A stretch of 64,000 bases of DNA from Lentzea sp. NBRC 105346 (lineage in GTDB: Bacteria > Actinomycetota > Actinomycetes > Mycobacteriales > Pseudonocardiaceae), in contig NZ_BSTQ01000009.1 in NCBI RefSeq assembly GCF_030269605.1, forward strand, positions 124,001 through 188,000. The letters are read 5' to 3'. Each line of letters begins with the position of its first letter. Position 1 is the stretch's first letter. This document shows positions 35,401-43,015 of this stretch, one piece after another. Made by a program: the position numbers and the translations under genes. The notes beneath the pieces were generated by a model. The model saw only the letters and a list, made by a program, of their open reading frames with translations. It did not search any database and had not been told where the DNA came from.

Positions 35401-35567
35401 GCAACGACTTCCCGATGACCGTCACGGTCGCGCGGCGGCCACTCGCGAAGGAACGGGAGCTGATGGTCCGGGTGCGGCCGGACCTCGCCGGCGACGGGCG
35501 GGCCGCTCGCATGGCCGATCTGGTGTTGGCGTCGCTCACCGATCTCGAAGGGCGGCCGGTCCGATGA
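29418..35567 (+). CDS. NRPS: A-PCP-C-A-PCP-C
   Basis: A 2049-aa NRPS. Domains: A1 ~10-490 (pocket reading about DAGFVGALI plus Lys, no clear match); PCP1 with Ser539 (TRLGGSSLQ); C1 ~595-1020 with HHLVTDG (724-730); A2 ~1045-1530 with FDFSVWE and NMYGITETTVH, pocket about DFWSVGMVHK, very close to the Thr code DFWNIGMVHK; PCP2 with Ser1579 (LGGDSML); and a C-terminal C domain ~1637-2045 with HHAVLDG (1767-1773). A1 has no C before it, so this protein can start a chain; A1 is the best place for Hpg by elimination, although its code is not the usual Hpg one. The ending C domain passes to another C in the next protein. ATG 29418 is used; GTG 29403 and ATG 29289 are in frame. ATGA overlap with the next gene. 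Confidence 0.92.
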   Translation: MTSAHDPNGPDTVHGLFERQAAATPDAVAVLRGDTALTYAELDEAASRLAVRLRERGARRGGYVGVLLDRSPELVVALFAVLKSGAAYIGLEPAYPPRRLGVLLDDAGAGLVVTRSDLADRLPADACPAVLVDEPSPRGDLPATAHPGDLAYVMYTSGSTGRPKGVMVEHRCVTAFLAGIGSRVDFGPGTRTLQFAGITFDATVGEIFGPLTNGGAVVLPPAGADLIGPGLARLLERECVTTAFLPPSVLAVLPDAELPDLRALVIGGEVVPADVVERWERDRAFHVAYGPTETTLIVTTSDRRWPDRPPPIGHPLPGVEAYVLDADLWPVTPGAVGELYLGGPTVSRGYLGQPAMTAERFGPHPFAEQPGARLYRTGDLARVLPDGQLEFVGRTDDQVKIRGVRIEPAEVERVISTLPGVRQCAVVARGEGADARLVAFVCGTELSAARLRREAAAVLPPTMVPSLFVPLAALPMQTHGGKVDRAVLRALELDPRPDGVPFEDPADDLERAIAAIWEDVLGVRPVGRADGFTRLGGSSLQAAGVLTRIAADLGARPTLREFLESESLGGLAALIRSGVDGRASIPEVTPSNEPTVPSPGQRRLWFLSHLNPAAGPAYTVPNALRLRGPLDPAALERALAALVARHDALRTAFELVDGALVASETAEVSAPLKVVDATGRPAEEVLAQAATEAASPFDLARAPLMRATLYELAPDDHLMVVVLHHLVTDGWSQNVFDRDLALLYARETGAGRDPSPPALRYADFARWHDALARSGALEPGLAYWSEQLRDAPTAIELPADRPRPPVQTHRGGRVATTLTADQTAAVAALAAAENATPFAVYLAAFGALLRGVGAGDDMVVAAPTAGRPSPDTEDVIGFFTNTVLLRLRPDARQTFRSLLGQARDRTMDAHEHQYVPLDAVVARVAPDRDLSRQPIAQVAFAYQGPLRPRAALPGLAVEPVALDNGTAKFDLTLELDELPQGTRITAEYSADLFEPATVRRLLDWYTRLLDAAVAAPGEQLGVLRFTTEAEHSVIPPKKAGTGGCLHELFAAQAARTPDRVAVSDDRTSLTYRELDLASNRLAHRLRARGARPETLVGICLDRGADLAVAALAVLKAGAGYVPLDPAYPPARLALTIEDSGCRMVVGRADLAVGAELVDIADAYDTTAPGTPPDSDARPEHTAYVIYTSGSTGRPKGVVVTHANVTRLFAVTAGDFGFGPEDTWSLFHSFAFDFSVWELWGALLHGGRVVIVSYPVSRDPEAFWELLRTERVTVLSQTPSAFRQLAAVAADRGHPATDLRLVVFGGEALEPAVLRDWFAHYGEESPRLINMYGITETTVHVTLRPVVAADAEAAGSPIGGPLADLGLALLDADLEPVPVGVRGELYVSGAGVSRGYLGRPGLTAERFLPDPFTGGRMYRTGDLAILRPDGELVFCGRADQQVQLRGFRIEPGEIEATLLAEPEVRSAAVVVRADGNVERLVGYVVPAPGAEPDVAALRGRLAERLPAHMVPAVLVVLDELPLTVNGKLDRAALPAPEVRRPAVVRPDASASATLCGIWADVLGVERVTEDDDFFVLGGDSMLAVQVVAAARAAALPMTVADLFAHPTVAELVASVRTVEDAAGDALDRLTDGTEGLADAYPAATLQTGIIYEYEIRDDPTLYHDLSTVRLSGPLDPVALDDALNAVSARHDLLRASFDLLHEDGPVLRIHKEAPLPLTVLEAPDGHASVRDWWTAQWHEWFDLTEPPLARCHALDHGDGTWTLALSVHHAVLDGWSLAVFLTDVVRAYDLRLAGERGEHESAGSYRDFVALEQRTATDPRAAEFFTTMLRGRGPAPATSAFDGPADPDVDVRRLIEPEVWRGAQDAATRLGVPVKSVFLAAHLRALATLTGSADVVTGLTVNGRPETDGAERLIGMFVNSVPLRVDTSGGWPDVITSAWAAERELAPWRRFPVATLRGALGSAPFDVLFNYADFHAYDSLAGLRHVRPLEFWYSDRNDFPMTVTVARRPLAKERELMVRVRPDLAGDGRAARMADLVLASLTDLEGRPVR

Positions 35568-38500
35568 GCCGGGATCTCGGCGAGCTGCTGGACAAGCTCA
35601 CTCCGCAGCAGCGCAGGCTGCTCCAGGCCAGGCTGGCCCAGCGGAGCGCGGCACCAGCGGACGAGCTGTTACCCCTGTCGCCCGCGCAGGAGCGGCTGTG
35701 GCTGGCCGACCGGCTCGCGCCGGGCCGATCGGTGCCGGTCGCGTTCGCGGTCCGAATGACCGGCCCACTGGACCAGACCGTCCTGCACGCGGCGATCGGG
35801 GACGTCTTCGCTCGTCAGTCGGCGCTGCGCACGGTGTTCCGGGAGACACCGGACGGCCCGCGCCAGCTCGTTCTCGACGAGTTCGTGCCGCCCCTGCCGG
35901 TGATCACCGCGGAGGCACCGGAGATCGCCGAGCGGGCCCGGCCGGAGTTCGACCTGACCGCCGCCCCTCCGGTGGCCGTGACGTTGTTCGAGCTCGGCCC
36001 GCAAGAACACCTGCTGCTGGTCTGTGCCCACCACATCGTCATCGACGGCTGGTCCACCGAGGTCTTCCTGGGCGACCTGGTCGCCTGCTACGCCCGCCGC
36101 ACCGGCGGAGACGCCGAACTGCCCGAGCTCCGCCTGCGCTTCGCCGATCACGCCGCGGCGGAACGGGAGGCGGCCGCCGACGAACGGCTCGCGGCGCAGC
36201 TCGCCCACTGGCGCGAGCGGTTGGCCGGCGCCCCGGCCCTGTCGACCGTCCCGGAGGACCGGCCCCGCCCACCCGTGCAGAGCGGGCGGGGCGCCCAGAC
36301 GGAGTTCGCACTCGCCGCCGAGGTGACCGACCGCCTGGTGGCGACGGCCCGGCGGGCCGGGGTCACCCTCAACAACGTCGCCACCGCGGCCTTCGCGGCA
36401 CTGATCCACCAGGCCACCGGTCAGGACGACGTGCTGTTCGGCACGCCGGTCGCGCGCAGGCGGCGCACGGAACTCGAGCCGATCGTCGGCTGCTTCGCCG
36501 ACACGCTGGTGACGCGGGTCGATCTGTCCGGTGGTCCGTCGGGCGCCGAGCTGATGCGCCGGGTCCAGCGGTCGGCCGCCACCGCGGCGGCGCACCAGGA
36601 CGTGCCGTTCGCCCGGCTCGTGCAGGAGCTCGCGCCCGCCCGGCGGCTCGCGTACAACCCGCTGTTCCAGATCATGCTCAGCGTCAGCGAGATCGGCGCG
36701 GAGGACCCGCGCGAGGCGGGCGGCGTCACGTTCACGCCGGAGCACGTCGACACGGGCACCACCGACTTCGACATGTTCCTGACGCTGCGCCGCACGGCCG
36801 CCGGGCTGACCGGTGTCCTCAGGTACAGCACCGACCTCTACCTGGACGAGACGGCCCGGCACGTCGCCGACGGGCTGGCAACCGTGCTGACCGGACTCGC
36901 GGACGACCCGGACCGGCCGATCGCCGAATTGGTCCGCCGTCGCACGGTCGGGGTGGCGGCGTCGTTCACGGCCGAGCCGATGGGCGAGGCGATGCGGTTC
37001 TGGTCCGGCTACTCCCGCGTCCCGTGTGACGTGCGGTTCGCGCCCTACGGCCAGGTCCTCCAGCAGCTCCTCGCCGGTGACGCGAACGACGGACAGATCG
37101 TCCTCCTGCGCTGGGACGACTGGTCCCGCCGCAGGTCCGGCGACTCCTCCGCGGACTTCCTCGACGGCGTGGCCGACGACCTGCTCGCGGGCGTCGCCGC
37201 CTTCCGCTCCCGGACGAGCGCGCCGTTGCTGATCATGGTGTGCCCGTCGGAGGAAGACGCCGCGGCCGCCGACGAGAGGCTGGCCATGGGCCTGGCCGGT
37301 GTGCCCGGCGTGGAGGTGACCTGGCCCGCGGAGTTTGCCGCCGGGCTGGGTGTCACGGAGGTCGCCGACGCCGCCGCCGATGCGTTCGGGCACGTCCCGT
37401 TCACCGACGAGTTCTTCGCCGCAGTGGGAACGCTCGCCGTGCGGCGGATGCACGCCGCGTGGCGCGTGGTGCCGCCGGGGCCGCAACGCGCGGACCACAC
37501 CGCGACCGAACTCGCCACCGCCGCGCAGATCATGAAGGCGGCGCGGCGGCCCGCGGAGCCCACCGTCGTCGAGCAGGAGCACGTCCCGCCGCGCACGGAA
37601 ACGGAGCAGCGGCTGGCGGCGCTGTGGGCGGATCAGCTCGGCGGCGCCGAGGTCGGCGCGCGCAGCAGCTTCTTCGCGCTGGGCGGGCACTCGCTGCTGG
37701 CCACCAGGATGCTTTCCCTGGTGCACCGGGAATTCGGCGTCACCGTGCCGTTCCACGACTTCTACGCCGACCCCGTGATCACGGCGATGGCCCACGCGAT
37801 CGACGTGGCGCGTGCCGCGGGCGACGATGCCGCCCCGGAGCCCGGTGGTCCGGCCATCGTCCCGGTGTCCCGCGACCGGCCCGTCGAACCGCCCGCGACC
37901 CAGCGGCGGCTGTGGGCGCTCGCGCAGCTCGGCCTCGACTCGGCGGCGATCACGTTCGCGGCCACCCTGACCGGGCCGCTCGACGAGGCGGCGCTGTGCG
38001 GGGCCGTGGACGACGTCGTACAGCGGCACGAGGTCCTGCGCACGACGTTCGGCACCGAGCGGGGCCGCCCGGTCCTGGTCGTGCACGACCGGCTCGACAC
38101 GGTCCGGATCGACAACGTCACCGGCGACCCGGCCGCAGCGATCCAGGCATTCGCGAGTCAGCCGTACGACCTGGCGACGGGACCGCTGCTGCGGGTACGG
38201 CTCCTGCGTGCCGGACCCGACCGGCACCACCTGCTGATCGGCATCCACCCCATCGTCTGCGACGACGGGTCCTGGCACCTCTTCCTGTCGGACCTGTCCG
38301 CGGCCTACCGGGCCCGGCTGGGCCAGGACGAGCCACTGCCCCCGCTGCCTGTCCAAGTCGCGGACTACGCGGTGTGGGAACGAGACAAGCTGGTTGCCGA
38401 GACCGACTCGGCCTACTGGGCCGACAGGCTCCGCGACGCCCCGCCACGGCTGGAACTGGCTCGTGCCCGTGCGGGCTCGGCGGGCAACGCCGGTGCGGCG

Positions 38501-40222
38501 ACCCGGCCGCTGGGCGACGACCTGGGCGCACGCGTCGAGGAGCTCGCTCGGGTGTGCGGCGTCAGCACGTTCGTCGTGCTGCTCACCGCGTACGCGCTGG
38601 TGCTGGGCGAGGAGAGCGGCCGGGGTGACGTCGTGCTCGGCGTGCCGTCCGCGGGCCGGGACCGCCCGGAGCTGCAGGACGTGATCGGCCGCTTCGCCCA
38701 CCTGATGCCGCTGCGCCTGGACGTGTCGGGGGCGGCGACGTCGCGGGCGCTGCTGCGCCGCGTGCACGAGACGGTGCTGAGCGCGCAACGCCATCAGGGC
38801 GTGCCGTTCAGCCGCATCGTCGAGGTGGTCCGGCCGCCGCGCGACCCGTCGCACCATCCCGTCTTCCAGCACGCGCTCAACGTGGTGGGCGAGACGTCGG
38901 CCGGCCTCGACCTGCCGGACGTGTCCGTGCGGACGCTCGATGTTCCGGAGCGGGACACCAGGTTCGAGCTGTTCTTCCACCTGCACTGGCGGGACGGCGT
39001 GCTGTCCGCGAACGCCGAGTACGACACCACCAGGCTCGGCGCGGACGTGGTGGACGACCTGCTCGCCCGGTTCGAGTCGGTCGTCGTGCGAATGAGCGAC
39101 GCGCCCGACGCCGCCGTTCCTGGGCCACCGCTACCGGAGCCCGTCCGAGTCCGGCCGCGGGTCGTGCCGAGGCTGGCCGTCGCCACAACGCGTGACGCCG
39201 GGCCGATCCGCGACGAGGCCGAGCGGCTGCTGGCGCGCTTCGACATCAAGCCCGGTCTCGCCGTCACGTCCCGTGTGTTCGGCACGTTGCTCGATCCCGC
39301 CGGCGCCTTCGCCGCCGAGGGGATCAACGTGGTCGTGCTGCGCTGGGCCGATCTGATCGGTGCTCCGGTGCCCGCACGGCTGGGCGCGCTCGTGCGCCGC
39401 CTGGACGACGCGGTGACCGGCGTCGTGGCGGCGGTCCGGGCGTACCGGTCCTGGTCGAGCCGCCCGCTGGTGGTGCTGGTTCCGACCTCCGATGGCGTGC
39501 TGGAGCCCCGGCTGGAGGCACGCCTGGACGCCCGGCTGCACGTCGAGCTCGCCGCGCTGGGTGGGATCGAGGTCCTGAGCGGCCCGTTGCCGGCGTCGGC
39601 CGGCGAGACGGCCGTGCGGCGGCTGCACCAGGCGTTCCGCGTCAGCCCGGTGAAATGGGTGATCACCACGGAGACCGGCTGGTCACCGGTCGACCTGGTC
39701 CGGCTGGCCGCGCTGCAGCACGGTCACGGCCGCCGGCTCGTCGTGTGCGTGCCGCCCGGCACCGAGGCGCCCGCTCACCTCGAGGGGGTCCGCCTGATCG
39801 AGGGCGACATGGCCGCCGCACTGTCCGAAGTGGACGGTACTGAGAGTGTTGTGCTGCTGCCGGAGGGTGACGACCCCTGGGTCGCCGTGGAAAGGTGCTG
39901 GGAGCTGGACCCGCCGATGGCGACGTCCGGCTGGTCGCCCGCGGTGCCGCTGACCCTGGCGGAACCGGCGGGCGAGAAACCCCGCGACGATCGGGAACGG
40001 ATGCTGGCGCGTATCTGGGCCGACCTGCTGGACCTGCACGTCGACCTGATCGGCGTCAACGAGAACTTCTTCGCACTCGGCGGCGATTCGATGCTCGCCA
40101 TCCAGGCCGCCCACCGAGCGAACGAGGCCGGTGTCCCCATGACCGCAAGACAGTTCTTCGCGCATCCCACGATCGCCGAGCAGACCGCCCTCGTACCAGG
40201 GAAGGACATGAGTCGCCTGTGA
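35564..40222 (+). CDS. NRPS without adenylation domains: C-X-PCP-C-X-PCP, X FkbH-N/SGNH-like
   Basis: A 1552-aa protein. A helical N terminus (LGELLDKLTPQQRRLLQARL) leads into C1 (~36-460, HHIVIDG at 156-162); X1 (~463-645); PCP1 (Ser710, LGGHSLL); C2 (~778-1190), where the HHxxxDG motif reads HPIVCDDG at 895-902 so the catalytic second His is Pro; X2 (~1203-1450); PCP2 (Ser1509, LGGDSML). X1 has GVAASFTAEPM, FAPYGQVLQQLL and VLLRWDDW, the pattern of FkbH/HAD-IIIC N-terminal domains; X2 is a diverged copy (TLLDPAGAFAAEG, then NVVVLRWADL). No A-domain motif and no TE is present, so both PCPs must be loaded in trans. Coupled at both ends by 4-bp overlaps. Confidence 0.88.
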   Translation: MSRDLGELLDKLTPQQRRLLQARLAQRSAAPADELLPLSPAQERLWLADRLAPGRSVPVAFAVRMTGPLDQTVLHAAIGDVFARQSALRTVFRETPDGPRQLVLDEFVPPLPVITAEAPEIAERARPEFDLTAAPPVAVTLFELGPQEHLLLVCAHHIVIDGWSTEVFLGDLVACYARRTGGDAELPELRLRFADHAAAEREAAADERLAAQLAHWRERLAGAPALSTVPEDRPRPPVQSGRGAQTEFALAAEVTDRLVATARRAGVTLNNVATAAFAALIHQATGQDDVLFGTPVARRRRTELEPIVGCFADTLVTRVDLSGGPSGAELMRRVQRSAATAAAHQDVPFARLVQELAPARRLAYNPLFQIMLSVSEIGAEDPREAGGVTFTPEHVDTGTTDFDMFLTLRRTAAGLTGVLRYSTDLYLDETARHVADGLATVLTGLADDPDRPIAELVRRRTVGVAASFTAEPMGEAMRFWSGYSRVPCDVRFAPYGQVLQQLLAGDANDGQIVLLRWDDWSRRRSGDSSADFLDGVADDLLAGVAAFRSRTSAPLLIMVCPSEEDAAAADERLAMGLAGVPGVEVTWPAEFAAGLGVTEVADAAADAFGHVPFTDEFFAAVGTLAVRRMHAAWRVVPPGPQRADHTATELATAAQIMKAARRPAEPTVVEQEHVPPRTETEQRLAALWADQLGGAEVGARSSFFALGGHSLLATRMLSLVHREFGVTVPFHDFYADPVITAMAHAIDVARAAGDDAAPEPGGPAIVPVSRDRPVEPPATQRRLWALAQLGLDSAAITFAATLTGPLDEAALCGAVDDVVQRHEVLRTTFGTERGRPVLVVHDRLDTVRIDNVTGDPAAAIQAFASQPYDLATGPLLRVRLLRAGPDRHHLLIGIHPIVCDDGSWHLFLSDLSAAYRARLGQDEPLPPLPVQVADYAVWERDKLVAETDSAYWADRLRDAPPRLELARARAGSAGNAGAATRPLGDDLGARVEELARVCGVSTFVVLLTAYALVLGEESGRGDVVLGVPSAGRDRPELQDVIGRFAHLMPLRLDVSGAATSRALLRRVHETVLSAQRHQGVPFSRIVEVVRPPRDPSHHPVFQHALNVVGETSAGLDLPDVSVRTLDVPERDTRFELFFHLHWRDGVLSANAEYDTTRLGADVVDDLLARFESVVVRMSDAPDAAVPGPPLPEPVRVRPRVVPRLAVATTRDAGPIRDEAERLLARFDIKPGLAVTSRVFGTLLDPAGAFAAEGINVVVLRWADLIGAPVPARLGALVRRLDDAVTGVVAAVRAYRSWSSRPLVVLVPTSDGVLEPRLEARLDARLHVELAALGGIEVLSGPLPASAGETAVRRLHQAFRVSPVKWVITTETGWSPVDLVRLAALQHGHGRRLVVCVPPGTEAPAHLEGVRLIEGDMAAALSEVDGTESVVLLPEGDDPWVAVERCWELDPPMATSGWSPAVPLTLAEPAGEKPRDDRERMLARIWADLLDLHVDLIGVNENFFALGGDSMLAIQAAHRANEAGVPMTARQFFAHPTIAEQTALVPGKDMSRL

Positions 40223-41574
40223 AACGCGCTTCTGGTTTCGCCGGGTTCACCGTGATGTGGTCCGGCCAGATGCTGTCGACGGTTGGCACCCGGATGACGA
40301 ACTTCGCCATCGCCATCCAGGTCTACGAGGACACGCACTCGGCCCTCAACGTGACCCTGCTGACGTTCATCGCCTTCGGCGCGACCGTCATCTTCTCCCC
40401 GATCGCGGGGGCGCTGGTCGACCGATGGAGCCGCCGCACCACCATCATCGCCTCGGACGTGGGCTCGGGGATCGTGACCCTGGGGCTGCTCGCCGGCTAT
40501 CTGTTCGGCGAACCGCACCTCTGGCACCTGTACCTGGTGAACTTCCTGACCGGCGCGTTCCTCGCCTTCCAGGCGCCCGCGTACGGCGCCGCCATCACCC
40601 TGATGATCGAGAAGGGTGGGTACACGCGGGCGAACGCGATGATGACCATGCTCCGGGCGGCACCGTACGTGGCCGCCCCCGCCATCGCCGCGCCACTGCT
40701 GTCGGCGATCGGGATCGCCCCGGTGCTCGCGGTCGACTCGGCCTCGTTCCTGCTGGCGATCGCCGCGGTCTTCGCCGTGACGCTGCCGCCCAACCCCGTC
40801 CGCGAGCGCGTGAAGGCGGGAGCGGCCGGGTTCCGGCGGGACCTCGGCGCGGCCTTCCGCTACATCGCGCGGCGGCCACCGCTGCGCGGGCTGCTGATGA
40901 TCATGCTCTCGATCAGCTTCCTGTCCGCGCTCGGCTGGGTGCTGTTCCCGCCGCTGGTCCTCGCTCGCACCGGCGACTCGGCCGGCGCGGTGGGCATCGT
41001 CCAGGTCGTCGGGGCGATCGGCGGGACGCTGGCGGCGATCTGGCTGGCCTCGCTCAAGCCCACGAACAACAAGATCTTCCGCATGCTCGTCGCGATCCTC
41101 GTCCTGGCCGTTCCGGGCCGGATGCTCTTCGGCTTCGACGGCATCTGGATCTGGTCGATCGCGTTGTTCTTCGGCTGGGCCGCCCTTCCGTTCATCGACG
41201 GCTACAACCAGAGCATCTGGCAGGAGAAGACCCCGCCCCACCTCCAGGGGCGCATCTTCGCCGCGGTCCAGATGATCGAGAACATCGCGAGCCCCATCGC
41301 CTATCTCGCCGCGGGCGTGCTCGCCGACCGGGTCCTCGAACCCGCCATGCGGCCGGGCGGGTGGCTCGCCCCGGTCTTCGGTCCCATCACCGGCACCGGA
41401 CCGGGCGCCGGGATCGCCGTCCTGTTCATCCTGTCCGGCGCGGCCGCGGCCGTCCTCGCCCTCGTCGGCTTCCTCAGTCCCACCATCCGGCACGCGGAAA
41501 GCCTGCTGCCGGACGGCGGCGACGACGAAGCCGAGCCCGCCACGGCGACACCCAGCGCCGCGCCCGCCACCTGA
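40219..41574 (+). CDS. MFS exporter
   Basis: A 451-aa transporter with about 12 hydrophobic segments. The loop after helix 2 reads [18 protein letters not shown], the major-facilitator motif A region, and the family of enterobactin exporter-like (MFS_3) proteins fits best. GTG 40219 overlaps the NRPS stop by 4 bp. The C terminus is a hydrophilic tail ([17 protein letters not shown]). Proton-driven export of the cluster product across the cytoplasmic membrane is the natural role. Confidence 0.9.
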   Translation: MKRASGFAGFTVMWSGQMLSTVGTRMTNFAIAIQVYEDTHSALNVTLLTFIAFGATVIFSPIAGALVDRWSRRTTIIASDVGSGIVTLGLLAGYLFGEPHLWHLYLVNFLTGAFLAFQAPAYGAAITLMIEKGGYTRANAMMTMLRAAPYVAAPAIAAPLLSAIGIAPVLAVDSASFLLAIAAVFAVTLPPNPVRERVKAGAAGFRRDLGAAFRYIARRPPLRGLLMIMLSISFLSALGWVLFPPLVLARTGDSAGAVGIVQVVGAIGGTLAAIWLASLKPTNNKIFRMLVAILVLAVPGRMLFGFDGIWIWSIALFFGWAALPFIDGYNQSIWQEKTPPHLQGRIFAAVQMIENIASPIAYLAAGVLADRVLEPAMRPGGWLAPVFGPITGTGPGAGIAVLFILSGAAAAVLALVGFLSPTIRHAESLLPDGGDDEAEPATATPSAAPAT

Positions 41575-41590
41575 CCTGAAGGAGCCGTCC

Positions 41591-42028
41591 ATGACCGACA
41601 CCGCCGCCACGGCCGACCCCGCCTACCGGGTGGTCGTGAACGACGAGGAGCAGTACTCAATCTGGCCGGACCACAAGGAGAACCCGCCCGGCTGGCACGA
41701 CGCCGGGAAGACCGCGAGCAAGCAGGAGTGCCTCGCCTACATCGAGGAGGTGTGGACGGACATGCGCCCGCGGTCCGTCCGCGAGGCCGGGTCCGACGCC
41801 ACGCCGCTGGTCCGGCTCATCGCCGAGGTCCTGCAGACCGACCCGGCGCTGATCGACGACGACTCCGGGCCGGGCAGGTCCGGCATGTGGACGAGCCTCA
41901 AGCACGTCCAGCTCGTCACGACGCTGGAGCACACCTTCGGCATCTCGTTGTCGCAGGCCGAGATCCGCGGCATGAACTCCGTCGCGGCCATCCGGGACAC
42001 GCTGCGAGCCAAGAACGCGCTCGTCTGA
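41591..42028 (+). CDS. MbtH-like protein fused to an acyl carrier protein
   Basis: A 145-aa fusion. Residues ~8-68 are MbtH-like, with [19 protein letters not shown] and [18 protein letters not shown]; MbtH proteins bind A domains and support their folding and activity. Residues ~72-145 are a carrier protein ([19 protein letters not shown]) with the likely phosphopantetheine Ser102 in [17 protein letters not shown] precedes the ATG. MbtH fused to an A domain is known; fusion to a lone ACP is unusual. It lies just before the E1/E2 genes, which suggests that the ACP receives their acyl group while the MbtH part tethers it to an A domain of the NRPS. Confidence 0.88.
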   Translation: MTDTAATADPAYRVVVNDEEQYSIWPDHKENPPGWHDAGKTASKQECLAYIEEVWTDMRPRSVREAGSDATPLVRLIAEVLQTDPALIDDDSGPGRSGMWTSLKHVQLVTTLEHTFGISLSQAEIRGMNSVAAIRDTLRAKNALV

Positions 42029-42076
42029 CCGAATCGACCGGCCCGCCCGCCGCAGACACCGGGAGAGGACCAGCAA

Positions 42077-43015
42077 GTGACCAACGACCTGGCGACGACC
42101 ATCGCGACGGTGCCGGACGGCACCGGCAGCGGTTCGCCACCGGCGGACGCCGACCTGGCGACGATGTTGCTGATCCGCCACTTCGAGCTCGCCCTGCTCG
42201 ACCTGTTCGCGCGGGGCGAGCTGCACGGCACCACGCACACGTGCCTGGGACAGGAACACGTACCGGTCGCGCTGGCACCGCTGCTGGGCGAGCGCGACTA
42301 CGTGTTCAGCAACCACCGCGGCCACGGCCACTACATCGCCAGGTTCGGCGACCCCGCCGGCCTGCTCGCCGAGATCATGGGCCGGGAGGGTGCCGTCTGC
42401 AACGGTGTCGGGGGTAGCCAGCACATCTTCCGCGACCGCTACCTGTCCACCGGCGTGCAGGGGGAGAGCCTCCCGGTCGCCGCCGGGGTCGCCCTGCACC
42501 TCAAGCGGCACGAGCCGGGAGCGCTCGCGCTCACCTACATCGGCGACGGCACCTGGGGTGAGGGCGCGGTCTACGAGGCGCTCAACATGGCGGCGCTGTG
42601 GCGGCTGCCGCTCCTCGTCGTCGTCGAGCACAACGGCATCGCCCAGTCGACGGCCACCGACGCGAACATGGCGGGCACCATCGGCGCCCGCGCCGCCGCG
42701 TTCGGCATCGCCCACATGCGCGTCGAGAGCATCAGCCCCGCCGAGATCCGGACCGTGGCGGGGCCGCTCGTCGACAAGGTGCGGCACGGCGCTCCGCTGG
42801 TGCTGGAGTTCGTCACGAACCGGCTCGGGCCGCACAGCAAGGGCGACGACACCCGGACGGACGCGGAACTGCGCCGGGTGCGCGCGGCCGACTGGCACGC
42901 GGTGTACCGGGAGGCGCCGGGGTTCGCGGAGGCCGACTCTCTCGCAGCGGCCCAGGTCGCCCAGTTGGTGGACGAGGTGTCCGCGCGGCAGCCGGCGGTT
43001 TGGAGCACAGCGTGA
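42077..43015 (+). CDS. TPP-dependent 2-oxoacid dehydrogenase E1 alpha-like subunit
   Basis: A 312-aa E1alpha homologue. The thiamine diphosphate motif begins GDGTWGEGAVYEALNMAALW (from residue 156) and ends at VVEHN about 30 residues later; FSNHRGHGHYIARFG and NGVGGSQHIF are also typical of the family. With E1beta it would decarboxylate a 2-oxoacid or cleave a ketose and pass the two-carbon unit to a lipoyl group. Start GTG 42077 after GGGAGAGG. It overlaps E1beta by 4 bp. Placed inside an NRPS cluster next to an ACP, it is unlikely to be the housekeeping pyruvate dehydrogenase. Confidence 0.92.
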   Translation: MTNDLATTIATVPDGTGSGSPPADADLATMLLIRHFELALLDLFARGELHGTTHTCLGQEHVPVALAPLLGERDYVFSNHRGHGHYIARFGDPAGLLAEIMGREGAVCNGVGGSQHIFRDRYLSTGVQGESLPVAAGVALHLKRHEPGALALTYIGDGTWGEGAVYEALNMAALWRLPLLVVVEHNGIAQSTATDANMAGTIGARAAAFGIAHMRVESISPAEIRTVAGPLVDKVRHGAPLVLEFVTNRLGPHSKGDDTRTDAELRRVRAADWHAVYREAPGFAEADSLAAAQVAQLVDEVSARQPAVWSTA

